From positions 2,728,001 through 2,792,000 of the forward strand of contig NZ_CP047241.1 of assembly GCF_009856625.1 (NCBI RefSeq): DNA of 64,000 bases. The letters are read 5' to 3'. Under the pieces are notes generated by a model. The model made no database searches. It had not been told where the DNA came from and saw nothing but the letters and a program-made list of their open reading frames with translations. The translations under genes were made by a program, and so were the position numbers. Below, piece after piece: positions 45,633-54,896 of the stretch. Origin of the DNA: Aquitalea denitrificans (GTDB lineage Bacteria > Pseudomonadota > Gammaproteobacteria > Burkholderiales > Chromobacteriaceae). Position 1 is the stretch's first letter. Each line of letters starts with the position of its first letter.

Positions 45633-45658
45633 GAAAACGAAAAAAAACCTTCGTTTTC
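45633..45658 (-). promoter_or_regulatory. Hairpin with T-rich loop in argS leader
   Basis: GAAAACGAA (45633-45641) / TTCGTTTTC (45650-45658) can pair as nine base pairs. On the argS mRNA the loop is GGTTTTTT, and the structure ends 20 bp before the start codon. It could influence translation or RNA stability. No T-box-like specifier is recognised. Confidence 0.45.
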
Positions 45659-45783
45659 GAAAAAATTAACAATGTCGATTGTATGCCCCCCGGCCTTGAC
45701 GAGCAATGTTTGCATTGCAGCAAAATAGCGCAAACTGCGCCAATCCAGGGCAATCCGACGCCATCAGGATCAAGTGCGCGCTC

Positions 45784-46824
45784 CTAGTGTGACAGCCAGA
45801 TGGTTTCGCCGATGGCAGGCAGCATGAAATCCGTGGCGCTGACATCCTGTTCGCGCAGCGCCATGGCCAGTTCAGCCATGGGTTGCTGGATCGGCTCGTC
45901 AGTCAGGATGAAAGTACCCCAGTGCACTGCCCAGGCCTTGCGCGCCGCCACATGCTTGAAAATACGCACCGCCTCTTCCGGGTTTACATGCTGTGCCCGC
46001 ATGATTTTGCGTGGCTCGTAAGCGCCGATGGGCAGCAGTGCAAAATCCACCGGGCCGATATGCAGGCCGATTTCATGAAACAGTTCGGCACGGTAGCCGG
46101 TATCACCCGGAAACCACACCTTCAAGCCCGCCCCCTCCAGCAGAAAGCCACCCCATAGCGCCTGATTCATGTCACCCCAAGGGCCACGGTTGCTCCAGTG
46201 ATGGGCCGGTGTCAGCAATATCTGCACTGGCCCATGCCCACACGCCTGCCACCAATCCAGTTCCGTGATTTTTGCGGCGGGAATCCCTGCCGCCCTGACT
46301 GCCCGCGACATGCCCAGCGGCACAATCACATCCGGTGCCTCGCCCTCCTGCGCAGCCAGCCGTTGCAAGGTGGGAAAATCCAGATGGTCGTAATGCAAAT
46401 GGGTCAGCAGTACCAGATCAATACGCGGCAGATCAGGCAGATCCAGCGGCAAGGCCACCTGCCGCTTTGGCCCCAGATGGCGGAATGGCGACACCCGTGG
46501 CGACAGCACTGGATCAATCAGGATATTCAGCCCAGCCAGCTGGATGAAGCTGCTGGCATGCCCCAGCCAGGTAACGCTGGCCCGCTGCTGGTTGGCCCGT
46601 AGCGCAGGGGCGTCGCCGCTGCAAACCGGAATCATCTCCGGCCTGTGGTCCGGGCTTTGCCGCCACAGGGCGGACAGCTTCCAGTACAGCAGGCTGCCTA
46701 GCGATGGCAAGGTAAAGGGGTAAAGATTGCGATAGCCGCTTGCGCCATGATGGCGGTTGGCCGGACTGGCCTGATAAGGCAGCCGGCTGAACATGGAGGC
46801 CATCCAGTCTGGGCGTCTAGGCAT
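45784..46824 (-). CDS. MBL-fold metallohydrolase (UlaG/NAPE-PLD-like)
   Basis: 346-residue metallo-beta-lactamase-fold hydrolase. It has the binuclear motif THLHYDHLD (~residue 140), an upstream TWLGHASSF, the third ligand His in TPAHHWSNR, Asp in FPGDTGY and His in AVHWGTF. The WLGHAS...THLHYDHLD pattern, with an N-terminal extension rich in aromatic residues, matches the bacterial relatives of N-acylphosphatidylethanolamine phospholipase D. Substrate is unknown. It is read in the same direction as argS and the porin but with no tight coupling. Confidence 0.85.
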   Translation of the reverse strand: MPRRPDWMASMFSRLPYQASPANRHHGASGYRNLYPFTLPSLGSLLYWKLSALWRQSPDHRPEMIPVCSGDAPALRANQQRASVTWLGHASSFIQLAGLNILIDPVLSPRVSPFRHLGPKRQVALPLDLPDLPRIDLVLLTHLHYDHLDFPTLQRLAAQEGEAPDVIVPLGMSRAVRAAGIPAAKITELDWWQACGHGPVQILLTPAHHWSNRGPWGDMNQALWGGFLLEGAGLKVWFPGDTGYRAELFHEIGLHIGPVDFALLPIGAYEPRKIMRAQHVNPEEAVRIFKHVAARKAWAVHWGTFILTDEPIQQPMAELAMALREQDVSATDFMLPAIGETIWLSH

Positions 46825-46890
46825 GGGATATTCCGCAAATGCAATGTGGGAGAAATGCAGCCGACCTGCTCATTTGGCAAGGGGCTGCAT

Positions 46891-46917
46891 GAAAAATGGC
46901 CTCCAAAGGAGGCCATT
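46891..46917 (-). terminator. Terminator after porin gene
   Basis: AATGGCCTCC (46895-46904) / GGAGGCCATT (46908-46917) with an AAA loop. On the minus strand it is followed by TTT, 24 bp after the porin stop. Confidence 0.88.
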
Positions 46918-46940
46918 GCGGGCAAGATGCAGGTTGCCGA

Positions 46941-48416
46941 TCAGAAGCTGTATACCGCCTGGGCCGCAAAAATGTCGTTGCTCTTGCGATAGTTGCCATC
47001 GCTACGCAAGAACACGTCGTGATTGGCCCAGTCATGACGGATTTCCATCTTCAGGGTCAGTTGGTCGGTCGGGTAGAACAGCAGTGCAGCTGTCAGAGCC
47101 TGACGGGTAGCGCCAGAGCAGTCGGTGCCGTTGGCTGTGCTGCTGTTGAAGCAGGCCTGCGAAATGCCAAAGCCATTGGTGCCATCAACACCGCCAGTAC
47201 CCAGTGCAATACCGCCGCCACCGCCGCCGTTCTTGCTGTCGTTCAGGTAGTCATAGCGCAAGGTGGCACCCATGCGGCCGAACCAGTCGGAATTCCACTT
47301 CTGGTGCGCCAGCATGGAGAAGCCCCACCACACGGCATCGCCACCGTTCCAGGCAGCCTGCTTCTGGCGGCCATAGTCGATTTCGGCGTTATAGACGCTG
47401 TCAGTACCGGTCAGCGTCATGTCCAGTTCGCCAAAATAGTAGCCGCTGTAGGCGCTGCTGGAAGTCCCCTGATAGCCATAGGTACCATCGGTACTGGTGG
47501 TTCCGTTAGTCGTCGTGCTATGTGCATACAGACTCTGACGACCCACATTCATCGAGCCACCGATGTCCAGATTGCTGGTCATGGTGTAGTCGACACGGCC
47601 AGTCACCGTCGGGGTGCTGTTGCTGTGGGTGTGACTGTTGGCATCGGACGCGCTATTGGGGTTGGTGTGGAACTGCTCGTTGGCAATCATGAACTTGGTT
47701 GCCCATGAACCGTGCGACCAGTTGAAACCGGCACCAACATAGCTGCCCGGATCGCTGAAGTCATACAGCAGGCCATGGGTGATGGTGTTCATCTGGTTGG
47801 ACTGCTGCACTTCGTAACCACCAAAGCTGTTCATCAGGCCGCCTACCAGCTGGGTGGTATCAGACAGCGGGAAGTTGATGATGGCAGTGTTGATGATATT
47901 GTTGCCGACGCTGCTGTTGCCGCCGCTGGTCAGCAAATTGTTGCCGGAACCACGGTTGGGCATGATGCTGACTTCAGCACTGGGGGCCATCGGGCCGACA
48001 CCAAAGGTTTTCTTGATGTCCAGGTAGACATCACCAAAGGTACTGTTGGTGTAGGCGTACTGGTTACTGTGATTGACAAACTGGAAGCCGGAGCTCTTGC
48101 CCACCCGGCTGGCCAGATAGGTCGGGTCCATGTAGCCGGTAATGCTCAAACCGGCAATCGGGCCTTCGCTGGCGTCGGTAGTCAGCTTGTCCACCTTCAT
48201 TTCCATGCCGGCCACACGCTGCTTCAGCTCGGTGTTGTCATCCGCTTCCGGTGCCTTGGCTGCCGTGGCGGCATTCACCGCCTGCTGCAGTTGCTGCATT
48301 TGCGCCTGCAGGGCCTCTAACTGGGCCTTGAGCTTGGCGATTTCGTCTCCCTTGGCATCAGCCATGGCCACACCGGGAAGACCTGCGATCAGTGCGCTGA
48401 TCAACAATTTCTTCAT
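46941..48416 (-). CDS. DUF3138-type outer-membrane porin
   Basis: 491-residue outer-membrane protein. The signal peptide is MKKLLISALIAGLPGVAMA, followed by a short coiled coil (EIAKLKAQLEALQAQMQQLQQAV, ~residues 24-50) as in porins that trimerise at the periplasmic side. A Gly/Asn/Ser/Tyr-rich beta-barrel follows and ends in aromatic YSF, the usual C-terminal outer-membrane signal. The layout resembles the betaproteobacterial DUF3138 family. Substrate unknown. The frame opens at 48626, but ATG 48416, with GGGAG upstream and the signal peptide after it, is clearly right. Confidence 0.85.
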   Translation of the reverse strand: MKKLLISALIAGLPGVAMADAKGDEIAKLKAQLEALQAQMQQLQQAVNAATAAKAPEADDNTELKQRVAGMEMKVDKLTTDASEGPIAGLSITGYMDPTYLASRVGKSSGFQFVNHSNQYAYTNSTFGDVYLDIKKTFGVGPMAPSAEVSIMPNRGSGNNLLTSGGNSSVGNNIINTAIINFPLSDTTQLVGGLMNSFGGYEVQQSNQMNTITHGLLYDFSDPGSYVGAGFNWSHGSWATKFMIANEQFHTNPNSASDANSHTHSNSTPTVTGRVDYTMTSNLDIGGSMNVGRQSLYAHSTTTNGTTSTDGTYGYQGTSSSAYSGYYFGELDMTLTGTDSVYNAEIDYGRQKQAAWNGGDAVWWGFSMLAHQKWNSDWFGRMGATLRYDYLNDSKNGGGGGGIALGTGGVDGTNGFGISQACFNSSTANGTDCSGATRQALTAALLFYPTDQLTLKMEIRHDWANHDVFLRSDGNYRKSNDIFAAQAVYSF

Positions 48417-48543
48417 TTCATTTCTCCCTTGTACTACAGCATGAACAGCACTTCTCCTACGCTTTGGATAAAGAACGGGGCAGCAACCGGAATCTGACAT
48501 CCCACCTGCTACCCCGCGGTCATTACACGACTTCCCCGCCAGT

Positions 48544-49389
48544 TCAGGCCTGATTGAAAGCCAGTTGCATCTCGCGATCGCGCTTGCGCTGCACCGAACG
48601 CATGTAGAGGTTGCCGGCGACCACACCTACCGACACCACCACGATGAACAACGTGGCCAGGGCATTCATTTCCGGATTCAGCCCCAGACGCACGCGGGAG
48701 AACACCACCATGGGCAGCGTGGTGGAACCCGGGCCGGACAGGAAGGCGGTCAGCACCAGGTCGTCCAGCGACAGGGTGAAGGACAGCAGCCAGCCGGATA
48801 CCAGTGCCTGGGAAATCAGCGGCAGGGTGATCACAAAGAACACCTTCAGCGGACGCGCACCCAGATCCATGGCGGCTTCTTCCAGCGAGCGGTTGAGTTC
48901 ACGCACCCGCGATTGCACGATGATTGCCACATAAGACACGCACAACATCACGTGACCAATCCAGATGGTGAATACACCGCGACCTTCCGGCCAGCCCAGG
49001 GTCTGCTCCATGGCCACAAACAGCAGCAGCAGCGAAATACCCTGAATCACCTCGGGAATTACCAGCGGTGCGTTAACCATGCCGGCAAACAGCGGAAACA
49101 GGCGGAAGCGGTTCAGGCGCGCCAGAACGAAACCGGCCCAGGTCCCCACCACCACAGATGCCGTGGCCGTCATCAGCGCAATCTTGATACTGAGCAAGGC
49201 CGCCGTGATCAGCTCGTCATCCTCCAGCAGCGCCCAGTACCACTTGGTGGAAAAACCGGACCATACCGTCACCAGCTTGGACTCGTTGAACGAGTAGACG
49301 ATAAGCAACAGGATGGGCAGGTACAAGAAAGAGTAGCCGAAGCCAAGTACCGCATAAGACAGCGGTTTGCTGGGTTTCATGGTGCTCAT
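48544..49389 (-). CDS. potI: Polyamine ABC transporter permease PotI
   Basis: 281-residue inner-membrane permease with six helices and the EAA-loop EEAAMDLGARPLKVFFVITLP (~residues 180-200) that contacts the ATPase. The sequence STKWYWALLEDDELITAALLS is typical of PotI/PotC. The ATG at 49389 overlaps the potH stop as ATGA. Works with PotH to import putrescine or spermidine. Confidence 0.93.
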   Translation of the reverse strand: MSTMKPSKPLSYAVLGFGYSFLYLPILLLIVYSFNESKLVTVWSGFSTKWYWALLEDDELITAALLSIKIALMTATASVVVGTWAGFVLARLNRFRLFPLFAGMVNAPLVIPEVIQGISLLLLFVAMEQTLGWPEGRGVFTIWIGHVMLCVSYVAIIVQSRVRELNRSLEEAAMDLGARPLKVFFVITLPLISQALVSGWLLSFTLSLDDLVLTAFLSGPGSTTLPMVVFSRVRLGLNPEMNALATLFIVVVSVGVVAGNLYMRSVQRKRDREMQLAFNQA

Positions 49390-50294
49390 TTCACTTCCTC
49401 CATCGCTTTTGCCTGGTAATGCTGGAACATGGCCATCGGCACCAGCAGCAGCAGTACCATCGCGCAAGTCACGGTAGCCGCCATCGGCCAGTCCATATTG
49501 TTGAAGAACTCATCCCACATCACGCGACCAATCATCAGCGTATCCGAACCACCCAGCAGTTCCGGAATCACGTACTCGCCCACCGCCGGAATGAACACCA
49601 GCAGACTGCCGGCAATGATGCCGTTCTTGGACAGCGGCAGGGTAACCTGCAAAAACGCCTTCCACGGACGGGCACCTAGGTCGTAGGCAGCCTCCAGCAG
49701 ACGCAGGTCCATTTTCACCAGATGCGAATACAGCGGCATGATCATGAAGGGCAGATAGGAAAACACCATGCCGATATACACGCCCCAGTTGGTGTGATAC
49801 AGGCGCAGCGGCGTGTCGATGACGCCCAGCCACATCAGGAACTGGTTGAGGAAACCGTCGTTCTTCAGGATGCCGATCCAGGCATACACACGAATCAGAT
49901 AGGAAGTCCAGAACGGCAGCATCACCATCATCATCAGCGTGTCACGGGCAGATTCGGACGCACGGGCGATGTAATAGGCCATGGGATAGCCGATCAGCAG
50001 ACACAGTACCGTGGACACAAAAGCCATCTTGACCGAGCTGATGTAGGTGGCGAAGTACAGATCGTCGCCCAGCATGAACTTGTAGTGGCCGATATTGAGT
50101 ACCAGGGTGAAGACATCGTCTTCCATCTTGGTGAGCGGCGTATAGGGCGGAATGCCCAGTTGCTGCTGCGAGAAGCTGATACCCACTACCAACAGGAAAG
50201 GTAGGAGGAAAAATACAAACAGGAACAAAAACGGTACACCGATGACGGTTGTCCTGCCGGACGGTAACCATCGACTGAATTTGAGACTTTTCAT
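49386..50294 (-). CDS. potH: Polyamine ABC transporter permease PotH
   Basis: 302-residue permease with six membrane helices, EAA-loop LLEAAYDLGARPWKAFLQVTLPLS and the PotH/PotB segment IPAVGEYVIPELLGGSDTLMIG. It is coupled to potI. Between this gene and potF (50295-50581), where potG is expected in the classical potFGHI order, there is only ~290 bp with no ATPase frame. Confidence 0.93.
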   Translation of the reverse strand: MKSLKFSRWLPSGRTTVIGVPFLFLFVFFLLPFLLVVGISFSQQQLGIPPYTPLTKMEDDVFTLVLNIGHYKFMLGDDLYFATYISSVKMAFVSTVLCLLIGYPMAYYIARASESARDTLMMMVMLPFWTSYLIRVYAWIGILKNDGFLNQFLMWLGVIDTPLRLYHTNWGVYIGMVFSYLPFMIMPLYSHLVKMDLRLLEAAYDLGARPWKAFLQVTLPLSKNGIIAGSLLVFIPAVGEYVIPELLGGSDTLMIGRVMWDEFFNNMDWPMAATVTCAMVLLLLVPMAMFQHYQAKAMEEVK

Positions 50295-50581
50295 GATTTA
50301 GCACCACTTGGCCGGTGGGACCGGCTTGCCAAGCCCATCTTTACAGCCATCATATCAAGGCCCTGTCACGACTCGCCCTGATGTGATGACTTACGTTTCA
50401 CTGCAAGCCGACCCTGTCGGACCGGTTTGCAACCCTCACTCCACATACTTTTTTCTAACCGTTCGCCACGGCTGGTATACCGCAACAAGCGGCCGTTGCA
50501 TCAGCCCTGCCGTTACCTGAGCAAGGCGGGCCGTGCTGTCGGGACCTGGCGGAGCCATACTCCACCAGGCCAGGACTCGGT

Positions 50582-51682
50582 TTAGCGGCCAGTCTTCAAC
50601 TGGGTCCACAGACGGTTCTGCAGACGCATGATGTCAGCCGGCAGCGGCTTGAGCAGGAACAGGGTCTTCATGACCGATTCCGGCGGATAGATGGAAGGAT
50701 CGTTAGCGATTTCCGGCTTCACGTACTTGCGAGCGGCCGCATTGGCAGTCGGGTAGAACACCTCGTCGGTAATCGCAGCATTGACTTCCGGATTCTCGAT
50801 GTAGTTGATCCACTTGTGAGCAGCATCAGCGTGACCGGCATCTTTCGGAATCACCATCACGTCAAACCAGATCGGCGCACCGGATTTCGGAATCACATAA
50901 CCCAGCTGGTAGGTACGTTTGGCTTCGGCAGCGCGATGCTTGGCAATGTTGACGTCGCCGGACCAGCCCAGCGCCAGGCAGATATCGCCGTTGGCCAGGT
51001 CGTTGATGTAGCCGGAAGAGTTGAACTGGGTGATGTAGGGGCGAATCTTCTTCAGCAGTTCAAAGGCAGCCTGATAGTCGGCAGGATTCTTGCTGTTGGG
51101 ATCCTTGCCCAGATGGTGCAACGTTACGGCGAACACGTCATTGGCCTGGTCCAGCACCGACACCCCGCAGCCCTTCAGCTTGGAGACGTATTTCGGGTCG
51201 AACAGGATGTCCCAGCTATCCAGCGGTGCACCGGCACCCAGAATGGCCTTGACCTTGGTAAAGTTGTAACCTAGGCCATCAGTACCATAAGCCCACGGTA
51301 CACCGTGGGCATTACTCGGGTCGGCATCCTGAATCTTGGCCATCAACGCCTTGTCCAGATTGGCCAGGTTAGGGATCTTGGATTTGTCCAGCTTCTGGTA
51401 GATGCCAGCTTCGATCTGCTTGGCCATGAAGTTGGAAGTTGGAACCACGATGTCGTAGCCGGCTCGGCCGGTCAGCATCTTGGCTTGCAGAGTGTCATCG
51501 CTGTCGTAAACGTCGTACTTGACCTTCACGCCGGTCTGCTTTTCAAAGCCAGGAATGGTGCTCTTGGCAATGTAGTCGGACCAGTTGTAGACATTCAGTA
51601 TCTTGTCTTCTGCCAGAACGCCAGCACTTGGCAACAGCAGAAGCAGCGAACACAGCACTTTCTTGACAAGTTTCTTCTTCAT
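50582..51682 (-). CDS. potF: Periplasmic putrescine/spermidine-binding protein PotF
   Basis: 366-residue extracellular solute-binding protein. The signal peptide ends at VLA/ED (~residue 24), and the mature N-terminus KILNVYNWSDYIA is the hallmark of PotF/PotD. Ligand-pocket segments VVPTSNFMAKQIEAGIYQKLDKSK, PWAYGTDGLGYN and CLALGWSGDVNIA follow the PotF pattern. ATG 51682 has AGGAAG upstream; the frame opens at 51712. It is separated from potH by ~290 bp, so it may be made in excess from its own transcript. Confidence 0.93.
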   Translation of the reverse strand: MKKKLVKKVLCSLLLLLPSAGVLAEDKILNVYNWSDYIAKSTIPGFEKQTGVKVKYDVYDSDDTLQAKMLTGRAGYDIVVPTSNFMAKQIEAGIYQKLDKSKIPNLANLDKALMAKIQDADPSNAHGVPWAYGTDGLGYNFTKVKAILGAGAPLDSWDILFDPKYVSKLKGCGVSVLDQANDVFAVTLHHLGKDPNSKNPADYQAAFELLKKIRPYITQFNSSGYINDLANGDICLALGWSGDVNIAKHRAAEAKRTYQLGYVIPKSGAPIWFDVMVIPKDAGHADAAHKWINYIENPEVNAAITDEVFYPTANAAARKYVKPEIANDPSIYPPESVMKTLFLLKPLPADIMRLQNRLWTQLKTGR

Positions 51683-52520
51683 TACAGGCTTCCTAATGTA
51701 TTGCAAGACCATAAACTCCCTTTGTCTGGGGACGTCAGGGACCTGATGAACTGCACCTCATATTGACCGGTCGGGGATTCCCCCTCATATCCGGCCAGTG
51801 CCAAACCCGGGCAAAAGCGGCACGCTTATTTGCAAAGCAATATTCGTGCACAACATTTATAACCCCATCCTATCCATTCTGGCTATTTCCAATCCAGATG
51901 AATGTGACATCAGTCAGGCAAGAGACGAAGGACAAGGCAACATACGGCTGCCAGCCTTTCACATTTATTGTTATCGCAGGAAACCCGTGAAAGCCGGCTG
52001 GGTAGGCAGCAAAGAAATCCGCCCGCTCCCTTCCTTCTTCCGCGCAGGACATGACAAGCATGACCTGGCCTCCTCCGTTGTAGATACCACCTCGGTAATG
52101 TTTAATAAAATCCACAATTCGTGGCGAGGTGTTACAGCTTTTTAACCACAAAGACATTCAGCCGCAACATGAATTTTTTGCGCATCGCAAAAAAAACCTG
52201 CTGGACAGGCTCTTGACGCGCCAGCAACTTTGCCGTCTCACACATCTGATCATTTATCAGCCGCAAGACTGGAAATACAGCCAAAATTCCCTAGACATAT
52301 GATCAAAACCCACAGCCCGCTTGGCGTTTCAAGGGTTTAGCATCCAGCCACGATCACCGGGCCCCGCAAGCGGCAAGACAAGGAATGCACGAGGGGATAA
52401 CGATTCAACGCAGCCCCTTGCCGTCCGGTGGACAAAAAAAGTTTTTTCTTGTGCCCAAGCAGAATGAGGCAGATTTGCCACAGATCAAATCTGACTGACT
52501 GGCTACATGCCTGCAGGCCA
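51683..52520. other. Long intergenic region upstream of potF
   Basis: About 840 bp with no convincing gene. Several short frames (for example 51798-52145 plus and 51870-52157 minus) show no family resemblance, no good ribosome site and unusual composition. The part nearest 51700 should carry the potF promoter and leader. The part around 52130-52300 is AT-richer. No known RNA or repeat is recognised. Confidence 0.45.
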
Positions 52521-52554
52521 AAGAAAAGCGGATTGCCCCTACAGGCAATCCGCT
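52521..52554 (-). terminator. Terminator after trhP
   Basis: AGCGGATTGCC (52527-52537) / GGCAATCCGCT (52544-52554). Read on the minus strand it is followed by TTTTCTT, about 40 bp after the gene. Confidence 0.88.
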
Positions 52555-52592
52555 CACGTTTTAGCAAGATTTTGGTGCTGGCAAATATTTGA

Positions 52593-53939
52593 TCAGATCA
52601 AGCGCGCCAGCAGTGCTTTCTCCATACCAGCCATGTCAGGAATACGCACCTGCATGCCATTGCCGGCAGCCAGTTCCACTGCCAGGCCGTTACGGGTCAT
52701 CTGCTCCAGCTGCACGATACGGTTGCCGCTGGGGTGAATCACTTCGATGCGGTCACCCACGCCAAAGCGGTTTTTCACTTCAACCAGCGCCCAGCCATCG
52801 GCATCCACTTCCAGCACATCGCCCACATACTGGCTTTGCTTGGCCTTGGAATGGCCATCCAGATAGTTCTGGTAGTCCTGGGTCTGATGACGCTCAAGGA
52901 AGCCCGGGGTGTAGCCACGATTGGCCAGACCATCCAGCTCGGCCAGCAGGCCGAGGTCAAACGGGCGTCCGGCGACGGCATCGTTGATGGCCTGACGGTA
53001 TACCTGGGCAGTACGCGCCACGTAGTACAGGCTCTTGGTGCGCCCTTCGATCTTGAGCGAGTCAACACCAATCTTCACCAGCTTCTCCACCTGCTCCACC
53101 GCACGCAGGTCCTTGGAGTTCATGATGTAGGTGCCGTGCTCGTCTTCGATGATGGGCATCAGTTCACCCGGACGGCTGCCCTCTTCGATCAGGTAGGTCT
53201 TGTCGGCCAACGGGTGACGTTCGGCACCGCCACAGGCGGCAAAGCTCTGGTTGGCTTCTTCCAGCGCTTTATGGAAGTCCAGCTTGATGGTTTGCACATC
53301 GCCCGCGTCATCACCCTGGGTGTCGTGCATCTTGTAGTCCCAACGGCAGGCATTGGTACAGGTGCCCTGGTTGGGGTCGCGGTGATTGAAATAGCCCGAC
53401 AGCAGGCAACGGCCGGAATAGGCAATGCACAAGGCACCATGTACAAACACTTCCAGCTCGATATCCGGGCATTCCTGGCGGATTTCGGCAATCTCGTCCA
53501 GGCTCAGCTCGCGCGACAGGATGATGCGCGACACGCCCAGCTTCTGCCAGAACTTCACGCCCATGTAGTTGACGGTATTGGCCTGCACCGACAGGTGAAT
53601 CGGCACTTCCGGCCAGCGCTCGCGCACCATCATGATCAGGCCCGGGTCGGCCATGATCAGCGCGTCCGGCTTCATGGCAATCACCGGCTCCATGTCGGCC
53701 ATGTAGGTCTTGATCTTGCTGTTGTGCGGCAACAGATTGCTGGCCACGAAAAACAGCTTGCCCCGGGCATGGGCTTCGTCGATACCGCTTTTCAGCTCTT
53801 CGAGCTTGAAGTCGTTATTGCGCGCGCGCAGCGAATAGCGCGGCTGACCGGCGTATACCGCATCGGCACCAAAATCGTAGGCAGCGCGCATTTTGTCCAG
53901 CGTGCCGGCAGGCAGCAGCAATTCCGGGGCTTTTAACAT
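52593..53939 (-). CDS. trhP: U32 peptidase-family tRNA hydroxylation protein TrhP (YegQ)
   Basis: 448-residue U32-family protein. The family signature EVFVHGALCIAYSGRCLLS is intact (~residues 162-180), with further conserved Cys in GTCTNACRW that may complete a metal or Fe-S site. The length and sequence (LLLPAGTLDKMRAAYDFGADAVYAG) match YegQ, which in E. coli takes part in prephenate-dependent 5-hydroxyuridine formation at tRNA position 34. The smaller partner-like gene at 53955 precedes it by 15 bp. Confidence 0.92.
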   Translation of the reverse strand: MLKAPELLLPAGTLDKMRAAYDFGADAVYAGQPRYSLRARNNDFKLEELKSGIDEAHARGKLFFVASNLLPHNSKIKTYMADMEPVIAMKPDALIMADPGLIMMVRERWPEVPIHLSVQANTVNYMGVKFWQKLGVSRIILSRELSLDEIAEIRQECPDIELEVFVHGALCIAYSGRCLLSGYFNHRDPNQGTCTNACRWDYKMHDTQGDDAGDVQTIKLDFHKALEEANQSFAACGGAERHPLADKTYLIEEGSRPGELMPIIEDEHGTYIMNSKDLRAVEQVEKLVKIGVDSLKIEGRTKSLYYVARTAQVYRQAINDAVAGRPFDLGLLAELDGLANRGYTPGFLERHQTQDYQNYLDGHSKAKQSQYVGDVLEVDADGWALVEVKNRFGVGDRIEVIHPSGNRIVQLEQMTRNGLAVELAAGNGMQVRIPDMAGMEKALLARLI

Positions 53940-53954
53940 AGTGGCTTGGCTTTC

Positions 53955-54374
53955 TTAATGAGACAGACAGGCAATGGGCAGTGGCATGCGATCCGGTGGC
54001 ACAAAAGCACGGCGCGATGCATCCTGGTTCAGCCTGTCATCCGAATAGTATTCGAGCAGAACGGCGCGGGCGTCCTGCAGGACATCGTCACACTGCACCA
54101 GGAAGGCTGGCCAATCCTCTACCAGCCCCGGCGTTTGCTGGGCACGGTGGTACAAAATGGACAAGAGCGACATGGTGACGGTGTGGTGGTATTTCTCGGC
54201 CGCCCCTTGTGCCATGGCATAACGGGACAATGCCCGCGCACAGCGTGCCGCAGCCTCTGCCGCCGGGTATTGCCGGCGATAGGCCCAGGCAGCGTACAAA
54301 TGTGCCCGGTGGGTAAACTCGGATGCAGGCAGCGTACTGGATTCCAACTGACGCAAAAACGCCTGGTAGTCCAT
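53955..54374 (-). CDS. Conserved small protein upstream of trhP
   Basis: 139-residue soluble, mostly helical protein. Conserved-looking features are FTHRAHLYAAWAYRR near residue 20, EKYHHTVTMSLLSIL near 60 and DRLNQDASRRAFVPPDRMPLP at the C-terminus. Paired His residues in the first two segments could bind metal. I do not recognise a named family. The 15-bp gap to trhP and shared direction point to co-transcription. Confidence 0.78.
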   Translation of the reverse strand: MDYQAFLRQLESSTLPASEFTHRAHLYAAWAYRRQYPAAEAAARCARALSRYAMAQGAAEKYHHTVTMSLLSILYHRAQQTPGLVEDWPAFLVQCDDVLQDARAVLLEYYSDDRLNQDASRRAFVPPDRMPLPIACLSH

Positions 54375-54404
54375 GAGTCGGGGTCTCCGAAAACTGTAAA
54401 AACA

Positions 54405-54433
54405 AAAAGGCCCCGCCGTATCAGGGGCCTTTT
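54405..54433. terminator. Terminator downstream of small membrane-protein gene
   Basis: AAAAGGCCCC (54405-54414) / GGGGCCTTTT (54424-54433) with T-runs possible on either strand. It separates the 54374 and 54540 genes. Confidence 0.85.
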
Positions 54434-54539
54434 CTAATATGTTGCGGCGCGATTATGCGCCGCCTGCACCAGCACCGTCAAGCATTAAACCCAAGGAGCA
54501 GCCTGCATTAAATCCCTGTTTTCAATGCCATTTTTTGCT

Positions 54540-54752
54540 TCATGGTTTTTTGGCCAGCATCGCCAGCAGCAGAAGCTGCACCAGCAGCGACCACACCATC
54601 AACACCGCCCAGCACACGGTCAGCAACGGGTCCTGGGCAAAGCTCAGTCCACTCAACATCCCGGCGCTCAGCACAAAGGCCAAGGTAGCCGCCAAGAGGC
54701 ACAACACCGCTTGCTTGCGCCGCATACGGATACGGCGAATGACATTCCACAT
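54540..54752 (-). CDS. Small two-helix membrane protein
   Basis: 70-residue protein with a basic start (MWNVIRRIRMRRKQ) and two hydrophobic helices (~15-36 and ~45-66). GAGGAAG is nine bases before the ATG, supporting translation. Family not recognised. Neighbours are the DUF455 gene upstream and a terminator downstream. A longer frame on the same strand (54508-54972) has poor protein character. Confidence 0.6.
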   Translation of the reverse strand: MWNVIRRIRMRRKQAVLCLLAATLAFVLSAGMLSGLSFAQDPLLTVCWAVLMVWSLLVQLLLLAMLAKKP

Positions 54753-54896
54753 CGTCGGTCTTCCTCATCATTATTTCCATCAGCGGCGCATGGCCAATCA
54801 ATGCACATGACACCGCCAGGGCCAGGTACACCACCCATGGCCAGCGCAGGGTGCAGCACGCAGGCACAAGGCCGCCGCTGCGCTCACCAACGTCAC

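Noticed and set aside
50545..50569. Hairpin between potF and potH as a terminator
   Set aside because: It has a mismatch in the stem and no T-run on either strand. It could be a processing or stability element, but this cannot be supported.
51798..52145. 115-residue plus-strand frame upstream of potF
   Set aside because: No family, no good ribosome site, and composition like non-coding DNA. Left as intergenic.
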